Positions 19,379 through 28,840 of a stretch of DNA of 64,000 nt are shown here, piece by piece. The stretch comes from Rhizobium sp. BK251 (GTDB lineage: Bacteria; Pseudomonadota; Alphaproteobacteria; Rhizobiales; Rhizobiaceae). The notes under the pieces were generated by a model. It searched no databases, had not been told where the DNA came from, and saw nothing but the letters and a program-made list of their open reading frames with translations. A program made the position numbers and the translations under genes. Position 1 is the first letter of the stretch; the number at the start of each line of letters is the position of its first letter. The stretch covers positions 186,001 through 250,000 of the forward strand of contig NZ_SLUQ01000001.1 in the NCBI RefSeq assembly GCF_004345245.1, written 5' to 3'.

Positions 19379-20674
19379 TTAAAACTTGTCGCGCAGCGCA
19401 AACCAGGAGAGCGCAAGGAAAAGCAGGGGTGCGCGCATGCGCGCGCCGCCGGGAAACGGCGGTATGTTGAGGGATTCAAGTAGTCTCAGTTCCTCCGATC
19501 GCCCAAGAAGCTGGTCGGCGAACAGCTTGCCACAGTAATTTGACAACATGACGCCATGGCCGGAATAACCGCCGATCGATGTGACGCCGGGCATGACCTC
19601 GCGCACGAAGGGCTGCCGCGGCAGGGTGATCCCTACCGTGCCACCCCAGGCGTGCGTGATCTCGATATTCTTGAGCGCGGGGTAGAGCTCGGCGATCTGG
19701 CGTCGGATATGTCGGCTGATGTCGAGCGGATTGTCGGCCGTATAGGCTTCGCGGCCGCCGAAGAGCAGCCGCCCGTCCTTCGACTTGCGGAAGTAGCGAA
19801 CGACGAAACGCGAATCGGCAACCGCCTCGCCGCCGGGTAGCACGGCCGGATAGTCGTCGAGAGGAGCGGTGGCGCCGATGAAGGAACGGATCGGCATCAC
19901 ATGGCTTGCCGTAATCGGTTCTAGATTTCCGATATGGCCGTTGCAGGCAATCAGCGCGTGATCCGCCTTTATCGTGCCTTTCGCCGTATCGACCAGTGTC
20001 TTGCCGCCCACCCGGCGGATCGAGGTCGCGCGCGTCATCTCGAAAAGTCCGGCACCGGCTTCGTGCGCCGCCTTGGCGAGCCCGGCGAGCAGCTTGAGCG
20101 GATGAATATGGCCGGTGCCCATGTCGCGCACGCCGCAATAATAGCGTTTCGAACCCAGCCTTTCGCGCGTCTCTTCTTCGTCCATGAAGCGCACATGCGG
20201 ATAATCGTAGCGCAGGGCCGCGATCTCGGCGTTCTCGTAATAGGCACGCTTGTAGCCCGGCTTGTGCGCCACATTCATCTGGCCCGGCACGTACTCGATG
20301 TCGATCGCATTGCTTTCTGCGAAATCGAAAAGGTGGCGCTTGGCGCGTTCGGCCATGTCGAACAGCGCCTTCGAGCGCTCGTAGCCGATCTTTTCCTCGA
20401 GCTCTTCAGGCCACCAGCGCTGGCCCGTGCCCAATTGGCCGCCATTGCGCCCCGAGGCGCCGTCCCCGAAACGGCAACCGTCTATGAGAGTGACGGAAGC
20501 GCCGGCCTTGGCGAGGTTATAAGCGGCCTGCAGGCCGGTATAGCCGCCTCCGACGATGGCAACGTTTGTCTTGAGCGAGCCGTCGAGGGCAGGAAATTCG
20601 GGACGCTCGCCAGCCGTCGCCTGGTACCAGGAGATGCCCGGGGCGATCGGGCTTTGCCACGCCTCGTTCGTCAT
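19379..20674 (-). CDS. puuB: FAD-dependent gamma-glutamylputrescine oxidoreductase (PuuB/OrdL type)
   Basis: The 431-residue protein belongs to the DadA/OrdL family of FAD amine oxidases. A dinucleotide-binding motif VAIVGGGYTGLQAAYNLA lies at about residues 33-50 and is followed by the GRNGGQLGTGQ segment (about 76-86) typical of PuuB. PuuB oxidises gamma-glutamylputrescine to the aldehyde, with release of ammonia and hydrogen peroxide, in the cytosol. The gene follows the glutamine-synthetase-like gene puuA by 12 bases, which strongly supports this substrate. The start has AGGAGAG upstream. Substrate specificity within this family cannot be fixed from sequence alone. Confidence 0.85.
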   Translation of the reverse strand: MTNEAWQSPIAPGISWYQATAGERPEFPALDGSLKTNVAIVGGGYTGLQAAYNLAKAGASVTLIDGCRFGDGASGRNGGQLGTGQRWWPEELEEKIGYERSKALFDMAERAKRHLFDFAESNAIDIEYVPGQMNVAHKPGYKRAYYENAEIAALRYDYPHVRFMDEEETRERLGSKRYYCGVRDMGTGHIHPLKLLAGLAKAAHEAGAGLFEMTRATSIRRVGGKTLVDTAKGTIKADHALIACNGHIGNLEPITASHVMPIRSFIGATAPLDDYPAVLPGGEAVADSRFVVRYFRKSKDGRLLFGGREAYTADNPLDISRHIRRQIAELYPALKNIEITHAWGGTVGITLPRQPFVREVMPGVTSIGGYSGHGVMLSNYCGKLFADQLLGRSEELRLLESLNIPPFPGGARMRAPLLFLALSWFALRDKF

Positions 20675-20686
20675 CGGAGCTCTCCT

Positions 20687-22123
20687 TCACACGTTGAGCA
20701 GAAGGAATTCCCGCTCCCACGGGCTGATGACCTGCATGAAGGTCTCGAATTCGCCGCGCTTCACGCCGGCATAGAGGCCGATGAATTCCTTGCCGAATAC
20801 CTCCTCGAAGGCAGGCTCGTCCTCAAGCAGCGCGACGGCTTCCAGCAATCCGCGGGGCAGGTCGATCGATCCCTCGTTCGCAGCATCTTCGGTTGGCGCC
20901 GTCGGCTCGATCTCCTTCATGATGCCGAGAAGGCCGGACGCAAGCGATGCGGCGAGGGCGAGATACGGGTTGGCATCCGAACTCGGCAGCCGGTTCTCGA
21001 CGCGTCTCGCCTGGGGATCGGAAACCGGAACGCGAAATGCCGTCGTTCGATTGTCGTAACCCCAGGCGTTGTTGACCGGGCACGACATCTCGGGCGCCAG
21101 GCGCCGGTAGGAATTGACGTAGGGCGCGAGCATGGCCAGCGCGCTCGGCACGTATTTCTGCATTCCGCCGATGAAATGGAAAAACTCGCGGGATGCCGAG
21201 CCGTCGGGGTTGGAGAACACATTCTTGCCGGTCTCGATATCGACGACCGACTGGTGGATATGCATGGCCGAGCCCGGCTGACCCTGCATCGGCTTGGCCA
21301 TGAAGGTCGCATAGATATCATGCTTCAGCGCGGCCTCGCGGATCGTGCGCTTGAAGAGGAAGACCTGGTCGGCAAGCTCGATCGGATTGCCGTGGCGCAG
21401 GTTAATTTCCAGCTGGGCTGGACCTTCCTCGTGAATGAGCGTGTCTATCTCCAGGCCCTGCTTCTCGGAAAAGTGATAGACGTCGTCGATCAACTCGTCG
21501 AACTCGTTGATGCCGGCGATCGAATATCCCTGTCCGCCGAGAATGGAGCGGCCTGAGCGGCCCTTCGGCGGATGCAGCGGATAGTCGGGATCGTCGTTCA
21601 TCGCGACAAGGTAGAATTCGATCTCGGGCGCGACGACGGGCTTCCACCCGCGATCGGCATAAAGGCCCATGATCCGTTTCAACAGGTTTCGCGGGGTGTA
21701 GGACACTTCCTCGCCGTTGGAATTGACGATGTCGCAGATCACCTGCGCGGTAGGATCCGTCTCCCACGGCACCACGGAAAGGGTCGAGAGATCAGGCACT
21801 AGCTTCAGGTCGCTGTCGCGCGGCTCATAGCGGAAGCTCTCCGTCTCGTCCGGATATTCGCCCGAGATGGTGTGGCGGTAAATCGCGGAGGGAAGCGCGA
21901 GCGATGTGTTCGAGGTGAATTTCGACGTCGGCATCATCTTGCCGCGCGGAACACCCGCAAGGTCAGGCGTGATGCACTCTATGTCCTCGATTCCGCGTTG
22001 CCGCAGCCACTGTGCTGCCTCCTTCCAATTGGCAACTCCGCGCGCGGCTCTCGGGTCGTTGGGAAGCGGGGCGGGTTTTGAAATTGCTTTGGCAGGCTTC
22101 AGCGTCGTCTTTTTCGGGGACAT
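20687..22123 (-). CDS. puuA: Glutamine synthetase family gamma-glutamylputrescine synthetase (PuuA type)
   Basis: The 478-residue protein is a glutamine synthetase homologue. Catalytic-domain motifs are visible: APEIEFYLV (metal site), EEGPAQLEINL and GQPGSAMHIHQS, with the ATP-region KPM before it. Such paralogues beside an OrdL/PuuB oxidase ligate glutamate to putrescine as the first step of putrescine breakdown to GABA. The N-terminal 40 residues are Lys-, Ala- and Pro-rich. I set the start at ATG 22123; the open frame extends 63 codons further upstream but those residues do not resemble the family. It is followed by puuB after 12 bases. Confidence 0.87.
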   Translation of the reverse strand: MSPKKTTLKPAKAISKPAPLPNDPRAARGVANWKEAAQWLRQRGIEDIECITPDLAGVPRGKMMPTSKFTSNTSLALPSAIYRHTISGEYPDETESFRYEPRDSDLKLVPDLSTLSVVPWETDPTAQVICDIVNSNGEEVSYTPRNLLKRIMGLYADRGWKPVVAPEIEFYLVAMNDDPDYPLHPPKGRSGRSILGGQGYSIAGINEFDELIDDVYHFSEKQGLEIDTLIHEEGPAQLEINLRHGNPIELADQVFLFKRTIREAALKHDIYATFMAKPMQGQPGSAMHIHQSVVDIETGKNVFSNPDGSASREFFHFIGGMQKYVPSALAMLAPYVNSYRRLAPEMSCPVNNAWGYDNRTTAFRVPVSDPQARRVENRLPSSDANPYLALAASLASGLLGIMKEIEPTAPTEDAANEGSIDLPRGLLEAVALLEDEPAFEEVFGKEFIGLYAGVKRGEFETFMQVISPWEREFLLLNV

Positions 22124-22250
22124 AAAACACCGGTTTGCGTTGATCTTGCAGGCATCATAGTCACAGTTTCGTAATTGGCGAGGGGAGGCGCCGTTGACTT
22201 TCGTGGTTTGATGAAAAAAGAAGTGCCGCATCGTCAGGAAGGATGTGCTC

Positions 22251-23432
22251 TTGGTGCAAAGAAGCGATGTGGTGGTGATCGGCGCGGGCGCTGCGGGGAT
22301 GATGTGCGCCATTCGCGCCGGCAGGCGTGGCCGCTCGGTGCTTGTCCTCGATCACGCTCGAGCCCCCGGCGAGAAGATTCGCATCTCCGGCGGCGGCCGT
22401 TGCAACTTCACCAATATCCACGCAGGCCCGGCGAATTTCCTCTCGGGCAATCCGCATTTCTGCAAGTCGGCGCTCGCCCGGTACACGCCGAGAGACTTCA
22501 TCGCCCTTGTGGAGCGTCATGGCATCGCCTGGCATGAGAAGACGCTCGGTCAGCTTTTCTGCGACAACAGCGCCAAGGACATCATCCGCATGCTGCTCGA
22601 TGAGATGAGGGCAGTGGGGGCGGAACTGCGGCTTGGCGTCGAGGTCTCCTCCGTTGCAAGGACGGTCGGAGGCTTTCGGGTGGAAACCTCGGACGGCGTC
22701 GTCGAGACCGAAAGCCTTGTCGTGGCGACCGGCGGAAAGTCGATCCCGAAGATGGGGGCGACCGGATTTGCCTATCGCCTGGCCGAGCAGTTCGGCCTGC
22801 CGATCAAGGAGACGCGGCCCGCGCTGGTGCCGCTGACCCTCGATCCAGCCCTGCTGCAGCGCCTCGCGCCGCTTTCCGGCATCTCGGTCGAGGCAGAGAT
22901 CCGCCATGGCAAGACTGCGTTCCGCGAAGCACTGCTTTTCACGCATCGCGGCCTGAGCGGCCCGGCGATCCTGCAGATTTCCTCGTACTGGCGAGAGGGC
23001 GACGACATCACGATCATCGTCGAGCCGGACCATGACCTGTTACTGCGTCTGAAGGGGGCCCGCCAGGGCAATGGCCGGCAGTCGCCGCAGACGGTTCTCG
23101 CGGAAACGCTGCCCAAGCGGCTCGCGCAGTTCTTCGGCGAAAGCGAACAGATCGACGGAAAGCTCGCCGACCTGGGCGACAAGGCTCTATCGCGCCTCGC
23201 GGCCGCCGTGCAGGACTGGCGGATCAGGCCTTCGGGCTCCGAAGGTTATCGCACGGCCGAGGTGACGCTTGGCGGCGTCGACACGGATTGCCTGGATTCG
23301 CGGTCCATGGCGGCCAAGACCATTCCCGGCCTCTTTTTCATCGGCGAATGCGTCGATGTGACGGGCTGGCTCGGCGGCTACAATTTCCAATGGGCCTGGG
23401 CCTCGGGCGTTGCCGCAGGCGAATTCGTTTAG
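22251..23432 (+). CDS. BaiN/YhiN (HI0933)-family flavoprotein
   Basis: The protein of about 393 residues carries an N-terminal FAD-binding motif VVVIGAGAAGMMCAIRAG and the family hallmark GEKIRISGGGRCNFTN, with a C-terminal GECVDVTGWLGGYNFQWAWASG. These mark the HI0933/YhiN/BaiN flavoproteins, annotated as NAD(P)/FAD oxidoreductases or aminoacetone oxidases; the physiological reaction is generally unknown. The start is uncertain: AGGAAGGA at 22236-22243 best suits TTG 22251 or GTG 22254, while GTG 22245 would be too close to it. It is divergent from puuA and appears monocistronic. Confidence 0.87.
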   Translation: MVQRSDVVVIGAGAAGMMCAIRAGRRGRSVLVLDHARAPGEKIRISGGGRCNFTNIHAGPANFLSGNPHFCKSALARYTPRDFIALVERHGIAWHEKTLGQLFCDNSAKDIIRMLLDEMRAVGAELRLGVEVSSVARTVGGFRVETSDGVVETESLVVATGGKSIPKMGATGFAYRLAEQFGLPIKETRPALVPLTLDPALLQRLAPLSGISVEAEIRHGKTAFREALLFTHRGLSGPAILQISSYWREGDDITIIVEPDHDLLLRLKGARQGNGRQSPQTVLAETLPKRLAQFFGESEQIDGKLADLGDKALSRLAAAVQDWRIRPSGSEGYRTAEVTLGGVDTDCLDSRSMAAKTIPGLFFIGECVDVTGWLGGYNFQWAWASGVAAGEFV

Positions 23433-23580
23433 ACGAAAACCGCCATCGGAATATTCAAGACTTCTTAACGACGCTGCGCCATCGTGTCTCAATGATGCTC
23501 GAAAAGGCAATCGCTATATAGAGCTTTACCAGCGGCCGCTTTCGCGGCATGCTGTTCTACAAAAGAAGTGAGACAGGGTT

Positions 23581-23724
23581 ATGAACAGAAACACACCGCG
23601 TGCCCGTGCTATCGCAATCGCCCAAGCAAGAGACAATGCCAAGCTCGTCATGGCTCGCTGCCTGATGCTGGCAGCAGGCGCCACAGCCGCTTGCATCGCT
23701 CTTATCGTCCTTCGCAGTTTCTAA
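23581..23724 (+). CDS. Predicted 47-residue single-span membrane peptide
   Basis: This short frame encodes an N-terminal basic, Arg- and Ala-rich segment followed by one hydrophobic helix (about residues 24-44: MARCLMLAAGATAACIALIV) and ends in RSF. AGACAGGG precedes the ATG at a workable distance. The basic head and single helix are typical of small inner-membrane peptides that rhizobia encode in numbers. I do not recognise a family, and conservation in relatives would be needed to be confident that it is a gene. Confidence 0.45.
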   Translation: MNRNTPRARAIAIAQARDNAKLVMARCLMLAAGATAACIALIVLRSF

Positions 23725-24062
23725 TCAGTCTTCGCAGCTTTCCGGCCGCGCACCTCGCGGCCCGCGTGACGTGAACGGGCCCGTTCACTGTCACTTGCCT
23801 CGCAACCATGCGACGCAAACGACCGGCCTCTTACGCCGGCATCTCATAGGCAAGCCTTATCCGAAAATTAAGATATACCAGCCAGAATCCGCCTCGGTAA
23901 ATTCGGGACATTTCCACGCGCATGCTGGAAAACGCAGGCAATGATTGCCACCTGCAACGCACTCAGGCTCCCGTCTGAAAATCCATTGCTTTGAGAAGAT
24001 GCACTCGGCCGACGCTATGACTGCGCCGGTGGGGGAGTGGTGCACGAGGGGCCAGAGGCACG
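23725..24062. other. Intergenic region upstream of the first chemoreceptor
   Basis: I see no convincing coding frame or hairpin with a T run in this stretch. It probably contains the promoter and leader of the chemoreceptor gene; a GGGGGAG sequence near 24030 lies too far from the ATG at 24063 to be its ribosome binding site. Confidence 0.4.
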
Positions 24063-26594
24063 ATGTTGATTGACAAGATTCTATCCCGGTTCAAGATCAA
24101 GACGAAGGTCGTCATTTTCGTCCTTCCCTTCGTGGTCAGCATTTCCGCCGTCGGCCTGACCGGGCTCTATGCCTCAGGCATGCTCCAGGGCCGCATGGAG
24201 ATCTCCAACAGCGTCCTGCAATCGTTGAGCGGCTTCAAAGACCTCTACTCCTCAATGGACGACTTCCTGAGCAACACCAACGAGGAGGCGAGGGACAAGC
24301 TTCTCGCCGATCTTTCGACGCAAGAAGGTGTCCTCGGCGCAACGCTCGGCCAGATCGGCGAAGACGCCGCCGGCCGCGAGAGCCTCGCCGAAGCGGCCAC
24401 CAGAACCAAGGCGATCTCCAACGTCGTCAGCAAGCTCTGGACGCTCCATGAGCAGGAGGTGGCGCTCGAGGGCAAGATCAATGAAGCACAGAAAGTCCTG
24501 ATCAGCGCCCGTTTCAACGTTTCCTACGAGGCCCAGCAGTTGCAGGAATCCGTCCGCAACGACGAGAACGCGGCAACCAGCATTCTTCGCAGCGCCGATC
24601 GCCTGCTGAAGGGCGGCGATTTCCTCGCCAGCGTCGCAAGCGACTTCCTGAAGGCGCCGACGCCGGAGGAGAAGCTCAACTTCATCAAGAAGCAGCTTCC
24701 GGAGGTCATCAAGTCGCAGCGTCTCATCGGCATCTCGGTGCCGGACAATCAGAAGAGCGTCGTGGAATCCCTCGCAGCCACCATCAAGGACCTGAAGGCG
24801 CTCGCCGAGACGGCGCAGCCCTCGGACCAGACGGTCACCGACCTGAACCGGCTGCTTTCCCGCTTCCGCCAGACCTCGACCTACACCCAGCTGACGGCGA
24901 CCCAGAAGATGCGCGAGGCGACGCAGATCTTCTCGCAGCTCGATTCACGCGTCGCGCAGGCCAACTCGGTGCTTGAAGATACCCGCCGGCTGGAAAACTC
25001 CGTCTATTCGCTGCAGATCGTTCTTTCCGACTTCCTCGCCAAGGCCAGCAAGGAAAACCTGGCAAGGCTGAAGCAGGCGGTCACGACCGTTGGCCAGGAC
25101 ATGACCATCATGGTCACGAGCGCCAAGGGCATGGGCTTCGCCGAAGGCATAACGGATGCGATAAAGCCCGCGATCGATCAGATTGGCTCGAGCAGCGACA
25201 AGATCGTCGAGACGATCAACCAGCGCGTAAGCGACTATGCCGCCGCCCGCCAGGAGCTTGACAGCATCTGGAGCAAGCTTACCGACTTCGCCGAGCTTCA
25301 GAAACAGACTGCCGGCAGCGAGCGCCAGGAAGCCAACAGCATCTCGGTGCTGACGACCGGCTTTGGTATTCTGCTGTCGATCGTCGGCGGCATTGCGCTT
25401 GTGCTCACGCTTCAGCGTCCGATCGGCCAGATCACGGCCGCGATGCGCCGCATCGCCGACGGCTTCCTGGAGACCAGCATTTCCGGCGAGCAACGTATCG
25501 ACGAAATCGGCGACATGGCCCGCGCGCTCGGCGTCTTCAAGGAAAACGCTCTCTCCAAGATTCGCATCGAGGAGCAGAGCGAGGCGGAACGCGCCGCTGC
25601 CGAAGACGAGCGTCAGCGCAACGACGTCGAGAAGCGGGAACTCGACCGACAGATCGACTTTGCCGTCAACCAGCTGGCCGCCGGCTTGGAGCGTCTTGCG
25701 CAAGGCGACATCTCGACTGCAATCGAAACGCCGTTCATCGGCCGCCTCGAGCAGCTGCGCCAGGATTTCAACAGCTCGCTCTCGCGCCTGCACGGCACCA
25801 TCAGCCAGATCCGCGACAACGTCGAACTGATCCAGGGCAACGGCAACCAGATGGCGCAGTCGGCAGAGGACCTGTCGAAGCGAACCGAGCAACAGGCTGC
25901 CTCGCTGGAAGAAACGGCTGCTGCTGTCGACGAGATCACCGTCACCGTTCGCTCGTCGGCCGAACGCGCCAAGGACGCCGACACCATCGTTCGCGAAGCC
26001 AAGCGAAGCGCCGACGACTCCTCCGTGGTCGTGGGCAATGCAATCGACGCCATGGCCCGCATCGAGACTGCATCGCGCCAGATCGAGCAGATCATCGGCG
26101 TCATCGACGAGATCGCTTTCCAGACGAACCTGCTTGCGCTCAACGCCGGTATCGAGGCGGCGCGCGCGGGCGATGCGGGCAAGGGCTTCGCCGTCGTCGC
26201 CCAGGAGGTCCGTGAACTGGCACAGCGCTCCGCCGCTGCCGCCCAGGAGATCAAGGGCCTGATAAACAAGTCGACGCAGGAAGTGAACTCCGGCTCGCAG
26301 TTCGTACAGGAGACGGGAACTGTCCTGGCGAAGATCAGCTCGCAGATCGTCACGATCAGCCAGCACGTGGAAATGATTGCCCGCGCCAGCCACGACCAGT
26401 CGACCGCGCTTCAGGAGGTGAACTCCACGGTCAACCAGATGGACCAGATGACGCAGAAGAACGCGGCCATGGTGGAGGAAACCACTGCCGCGAGCCGCGA
26501 ACTCGCCGAAGAGGCCGATTCATTGCTGCGCCTGATCCACCAGTTCAAGATCGACAGCGATGCGCACGACTATGCGCTGCACAGAGCAGCCTGA
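24063..26594 (+). CDS. mcpZ: Methyl-accepting chemotaxis protein with large periplasmic domain (McpZ-like)
   Basis: This 843-residue chemoreceptor has a first transmembrane helix at about residues 16-38, a periplasmic region of some 390 residues that looks almost entirely helical, a second helix at about 428-451, a HAMP region, and a cytoplasmic signalling domain with the hairpin tip [20 protein letters not shown]. There is no C-terminal pentapeptide tether. The unusually long helical sensor region, about twice or more that of the common four-helix or Cache sensors, and the position near aceA and potF match S. meliloti McpZ, so the symbol is a contextual inference. A terminator-like hairpin separates it from the next receptor gene. 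Confidence 0.85.
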   Translation: MLIDKILSRFKIKTKVVIFVLPFVVSISAVGLTGLYASGMLQGRMEISNSVLQSLSGFKDLYSSMDDFLSNTNEEARDKLLADLSTQEGVLGATLGQIGEDAAGRESLAEAATRTKAISNVVSKLWTLHEQEVALEGKINEAQKVLISARFNVSYEAQQLQESVRNDENAATSILRSADRLLKGGDFLASVASDFLKAPTPEEKLNFIKKQLPEVIKSQRLIGISVPDNQKSVVESLAATIKDLKALAETAQPSDQTVTDLNRLLSRFRQTSTYTQLTATQKMREATQIFSQLDSRVAQANSVLEDTRRLENSVYSLQIVLSDFLAKASKENLARLKQAVTTVGQDMTIMVTSAKGMGFAEGITDAIKPAIDQIGSSSDKIVETINQRVSDYAAARQELDSIWSKLTDFAELQKQTAGSERQEANSISVLTTGFGILLSIVGGIALVLTLQRPIGQITAAMRRIADGFLETSISGEQRIDEIGDMARALGVFKENALSKIRIEEQSEAERAAAEDERQRNDVEKRELDRQIDFAVNQLAAGLERLAQGDISTAIETPFIGRLEQLRQDFNSSLSRLHGTISQIRDNVELIQGNGNQMAQSAEDLSKRTEQQAASLEETAAAVDEITVTVRSSAERAKDADTIVREAKRSADDSSVVVGNAIDAMARIETASRQIEQIIGVIDEIAFQTNLLALNAGIEAARAGDAGKGFAVVAQEVRELAQRSAAAAQEIKGLINKSTQEVNSGSQFVQETGTVLAKISSQIVTISQHVEMIARASHDQSTALQEVNSTVNQMDQMTQKNAAMVEETTAASRELAEEADSLLRLIHQFKIDSDAHDYALHRAA

Positions 26595-26622
26595 TCGCAT
26601 CAACGCGCCATCCTCGCGATGA

Positions 26623-26653
26623 AAAATGGCCCCGGTCAAATCGGGGCCATTTC
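26623..26653 (+). terminator. Terminator-like hairpin after the first chemoreceptor gene
   Basis: An AATGGCCCCG stem pairs with CGGGGCCATT around a short loop, about 30 bases after the stop codon. It is preceded by an A run and followed by only a short T tract, so strength is uncertain. Confidence 0.65.
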
Positions 26654-26867
26654 AGTTCGTGAGCGCGTCATCTGCGAAATCACAGGTTGCACGTCTGGAA
26701 ATCAAACCGGATACTGGAGAAACTTCTAGAAGTGGTGGCTTGCCGGCAAGAGCACAGCCCAATATCCTTGTGCCGTGGGCCTTTGCCACGAGAAGGCGGA
26801 GCCGGGAGAAGCCTTCCTTAACTCTTTCCGCATACAATCAAGTGGTTGTATCTAAAAAGGGAAAGAT

Positions 26868-28718
26868 ATGCTTCGCCTGTTCTCGACATCCATTGTCCGC
26901 CAGATCGTTGCGATTACTCTCGGACTGCTTTTCGTCAGCACGGCAGCAATCGTCGGGGTGACCTATTATAACCTTGGCAACTATGTCATGGAGAGCGCGG
27001 TCGGCGAAGCGAGGGACGCGAGCCGAGCCATGGCTGTCCTCTACGCTGTCGGCGACGCGGAGGCGAAGGTCGATATCCGTGACAACGAGCTCCTGGCAAT
27101 CACCGAGGAAAAGATCCCGGCCCTCGCCGATCATGCGCTTGTCGACCGCACTGCGCAGTCGATTGCCGGTGTCGCAACGGTTTTCGAGAGGCAGGGCAGC
27201 GACTATGTCCGCGTCTCGACCAATGTGAAGAAGGAAAACGGAGAGCGCGCGGTCGGCACCAAGCTTGCGGCCGACCATCCGGCCCAGCCCGTTCTGGCAA
27301 AAGGCGAGGCCTATTACGGTCCGGCAGCACTCTTCGGCCACCAGTTCATGACCGGCTATTTCCCGATCAAGAGCAGCACGGGTGCCAACACCGGCATCAT
27401 GTTCATCGGTATCCCGATGGAAGTCTACTTCGAGCGGCTGAACCATCTTCAGGCCCTCGTCCTCGGCGCAGGCGCCGTCGTCATGCTCCTGATCGGCCTT
27501 CTTGCCTTCATCGCCATTCGCGCGTCCGTCCGGCCGCTGCAGGCTTTGACGGGAACGATTGACCGGCTTTCCGCGGGCGACCTTTCGAGCGCCGTTCCCT
27601 GCGTGGAGAAGAAGAACGAATTCGGCGACATCGCCCGCGCGCTCTCCCTCTTTCGCGACAATGCCCGCGCCAAGCAGGAGATCGAGGCGAACAGCGCCGA
27701 ACATCGCGCCCAGGCCGACGCAGAACGCGCGCACAACGACGCCGAGAAGCGGGCGCTCGATAATCAGATCGATTTTGCCGTCAGCCAGCTTGCCGCCGGC
27801 CTTGGCCGACTGGCGCAGGGCGACGTCTCCGAGACCATTGAAACGCCCTTCGTCGGCCGACTGGAACAGCTCCGCGTCGATTTCAACGGCTCGCTGACGC
27901 GACTGCAGGACACGCTTTTCAGCATCCGCGAGAATGCCGAGTCGATCCAGCGCAATGGCAGCCAGATGTTGCAATCGGCCGACGAGCTTTCCAAGCGCAC
28001 CGAGACCCAGGCGGCAAGCCTCGAGGAAACCGCCGCCGCCGTCGAAGAAATCACCGTCACGGTTCGCTCTTCGGCCGAGCGCGCCCGCGAGGCAAATACT
28101 GCCGTGGATGCAACGCGCAGGACGGCGGATAGCTCTGGAACCGTGGTAAACAATGCGATCGGCGCCATGAGCCGCATCGAACAGGCCTCGCAGAAGATCG
28201 AGCAGATCATCGAGGTGATTGATGACATCGCCTTCCAGACGAACCTTCTCGCGTTGAACGCCGGCATCGAGGCGGCACGTGCGGGCGATGCAGGCAAGGG
28301 CTTCGCAGTCGTTGCGCAGGAGGTGCGCGAGCTGGCGCAGCGTTCTGCCGAAGCGGCGAGAGAGATCAAGGATCTCATCACGAGTTCCAGCCGCGAGGTC
28401 GCGGCAGGCTCCCAGCTCGTCAAGGAAACGGGTGCTGTGCTTGCGTCGATCAGCCAGGAGATTGTCGCGGTCAGCAAGCATGTCGAGACCATCGCAATCG
28501 CAAGCCGCGATCAGTCCGTTGCCCTGCAGGAGGTGAACAGCTCGGTCAATGCCATGGACCAGATGACCCAGAAGAACGCCTCCATGGTCGAGCAGACGAC
28601 CCAGGCGAGCCGCAGGCTCTCGGGAGAGGCCGATATGCTGATGTCGCTCGTGCGGCAGTTTCGTCTCGAGGCGGCAGCATCGGCGTCCCGTCAGCGGACT
28701 GTGCGTGTCGCCGCCTGA
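26868..28718 (+). CDS. Methyl-accepting chemotaxis protein with Cache-type sensor
   Basis: The 616-residue receptor has transmembrane helices at about residues 10-32 and 198-218, enclosing a periplasmic domain of about 165 residues. That domain ends in [20 protein letters not shown], a pattern of single-Cache sensors of the Cache_3 type, which often bind small carboxylates. HAMP and signalling domains follow, with tip [19 protein letters not shown]. The cytoplasmic half is strikingly similar to the receptor encoded just upstream, so the pair probably arose by duplication with replacement of the sensor. No C-terminal tether pentapeptide is seen. The ligand is unknown. Confidence 0.9.
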   Translation: MLRLFSTSIVRQIVAITLGLLFVSTAAIVGVTYYNLGNYVMESAVGEARDASRAMAVLYAVGDAEAKVDIRDNELLAITEEKIPALADHALVDRTAQSIAGVATVFERQGSDYVRVSTNVKKENGERAVGTKLAADHPAQPVLAKGEAYYGPAALFGHQFMTGYFPIKSSTGANTGIMFIGIPMEVYFERLNHLQALVLGAGAVVMLLIGLLAFIAIRASVRPLQALTGTIDRLSAGDLSSAVPCVEKKNEFGDIARALSLFRDNARAKQEIEANSAEHRAQADAERAHNDAEKRALDNQIDFAVSQLAAGLGRLAQGDVSETIETPFVGRLEQLRVDFNGSLTRLQDTLFSIRENAESIQRNGSQMLQSADELSKRTETQAASLEETAAAVEEITVTVRSSAERAREANTAVDATRRTADSSGTVVNNAIGAMSRIEQASQKIEQIIEVIDDIAFQTNLLALNAGIEAARAGDAGKGFAVVAQEVRELAQRSAEAAREIKDLITSSSREVAAGSQLVKETGAVLASISQEIVAVSKHVETIAIASRDQSVALQEVNSSVNAMDQMTQKNASMVEQTTQASRRLSGEADMLMSLVRQFRLEAAASASRQRTVRVAA

Positions 28719-28744
28719 GGATCGCCCTCCAGGCAATCATTGCG

Positions 28745-28779
28745 AGGAGACCGGGTGGATGCCGCCCGGTCTCCTTTCA
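28745..28779 (+). terminator. Rho-independent terminator after the second chemoreceptor gene
   Basis: An AGGAGACCGGG stem pairs perfectly with CCCGGTCTCCT and is followed by TTCATTTT. It lies 26 bases after the stop codon. Confidence 0.85.
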
Positions 28780-28840
28780 TTTTGGGGAACGGGGCGGGGG
28801 CGATGTCTTTGCCGGCAAGCGGCCGAGCAGCATCTGAGGA

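Noticed and set aside
22124..22312. A 63-codon N-terminal extension of puuA
   Set aside because: The extra residues do not resemble the glutamine synthetase family, and the start at 22123 gives a product of normal length.
24945..26393. A 482-codon minus-strand frame across the first chemoreceptor gene
   Set aside because: The plus strand encodes unmistakable HAMP and signalling-domain motifs; the antisense product has no recognisable domain.
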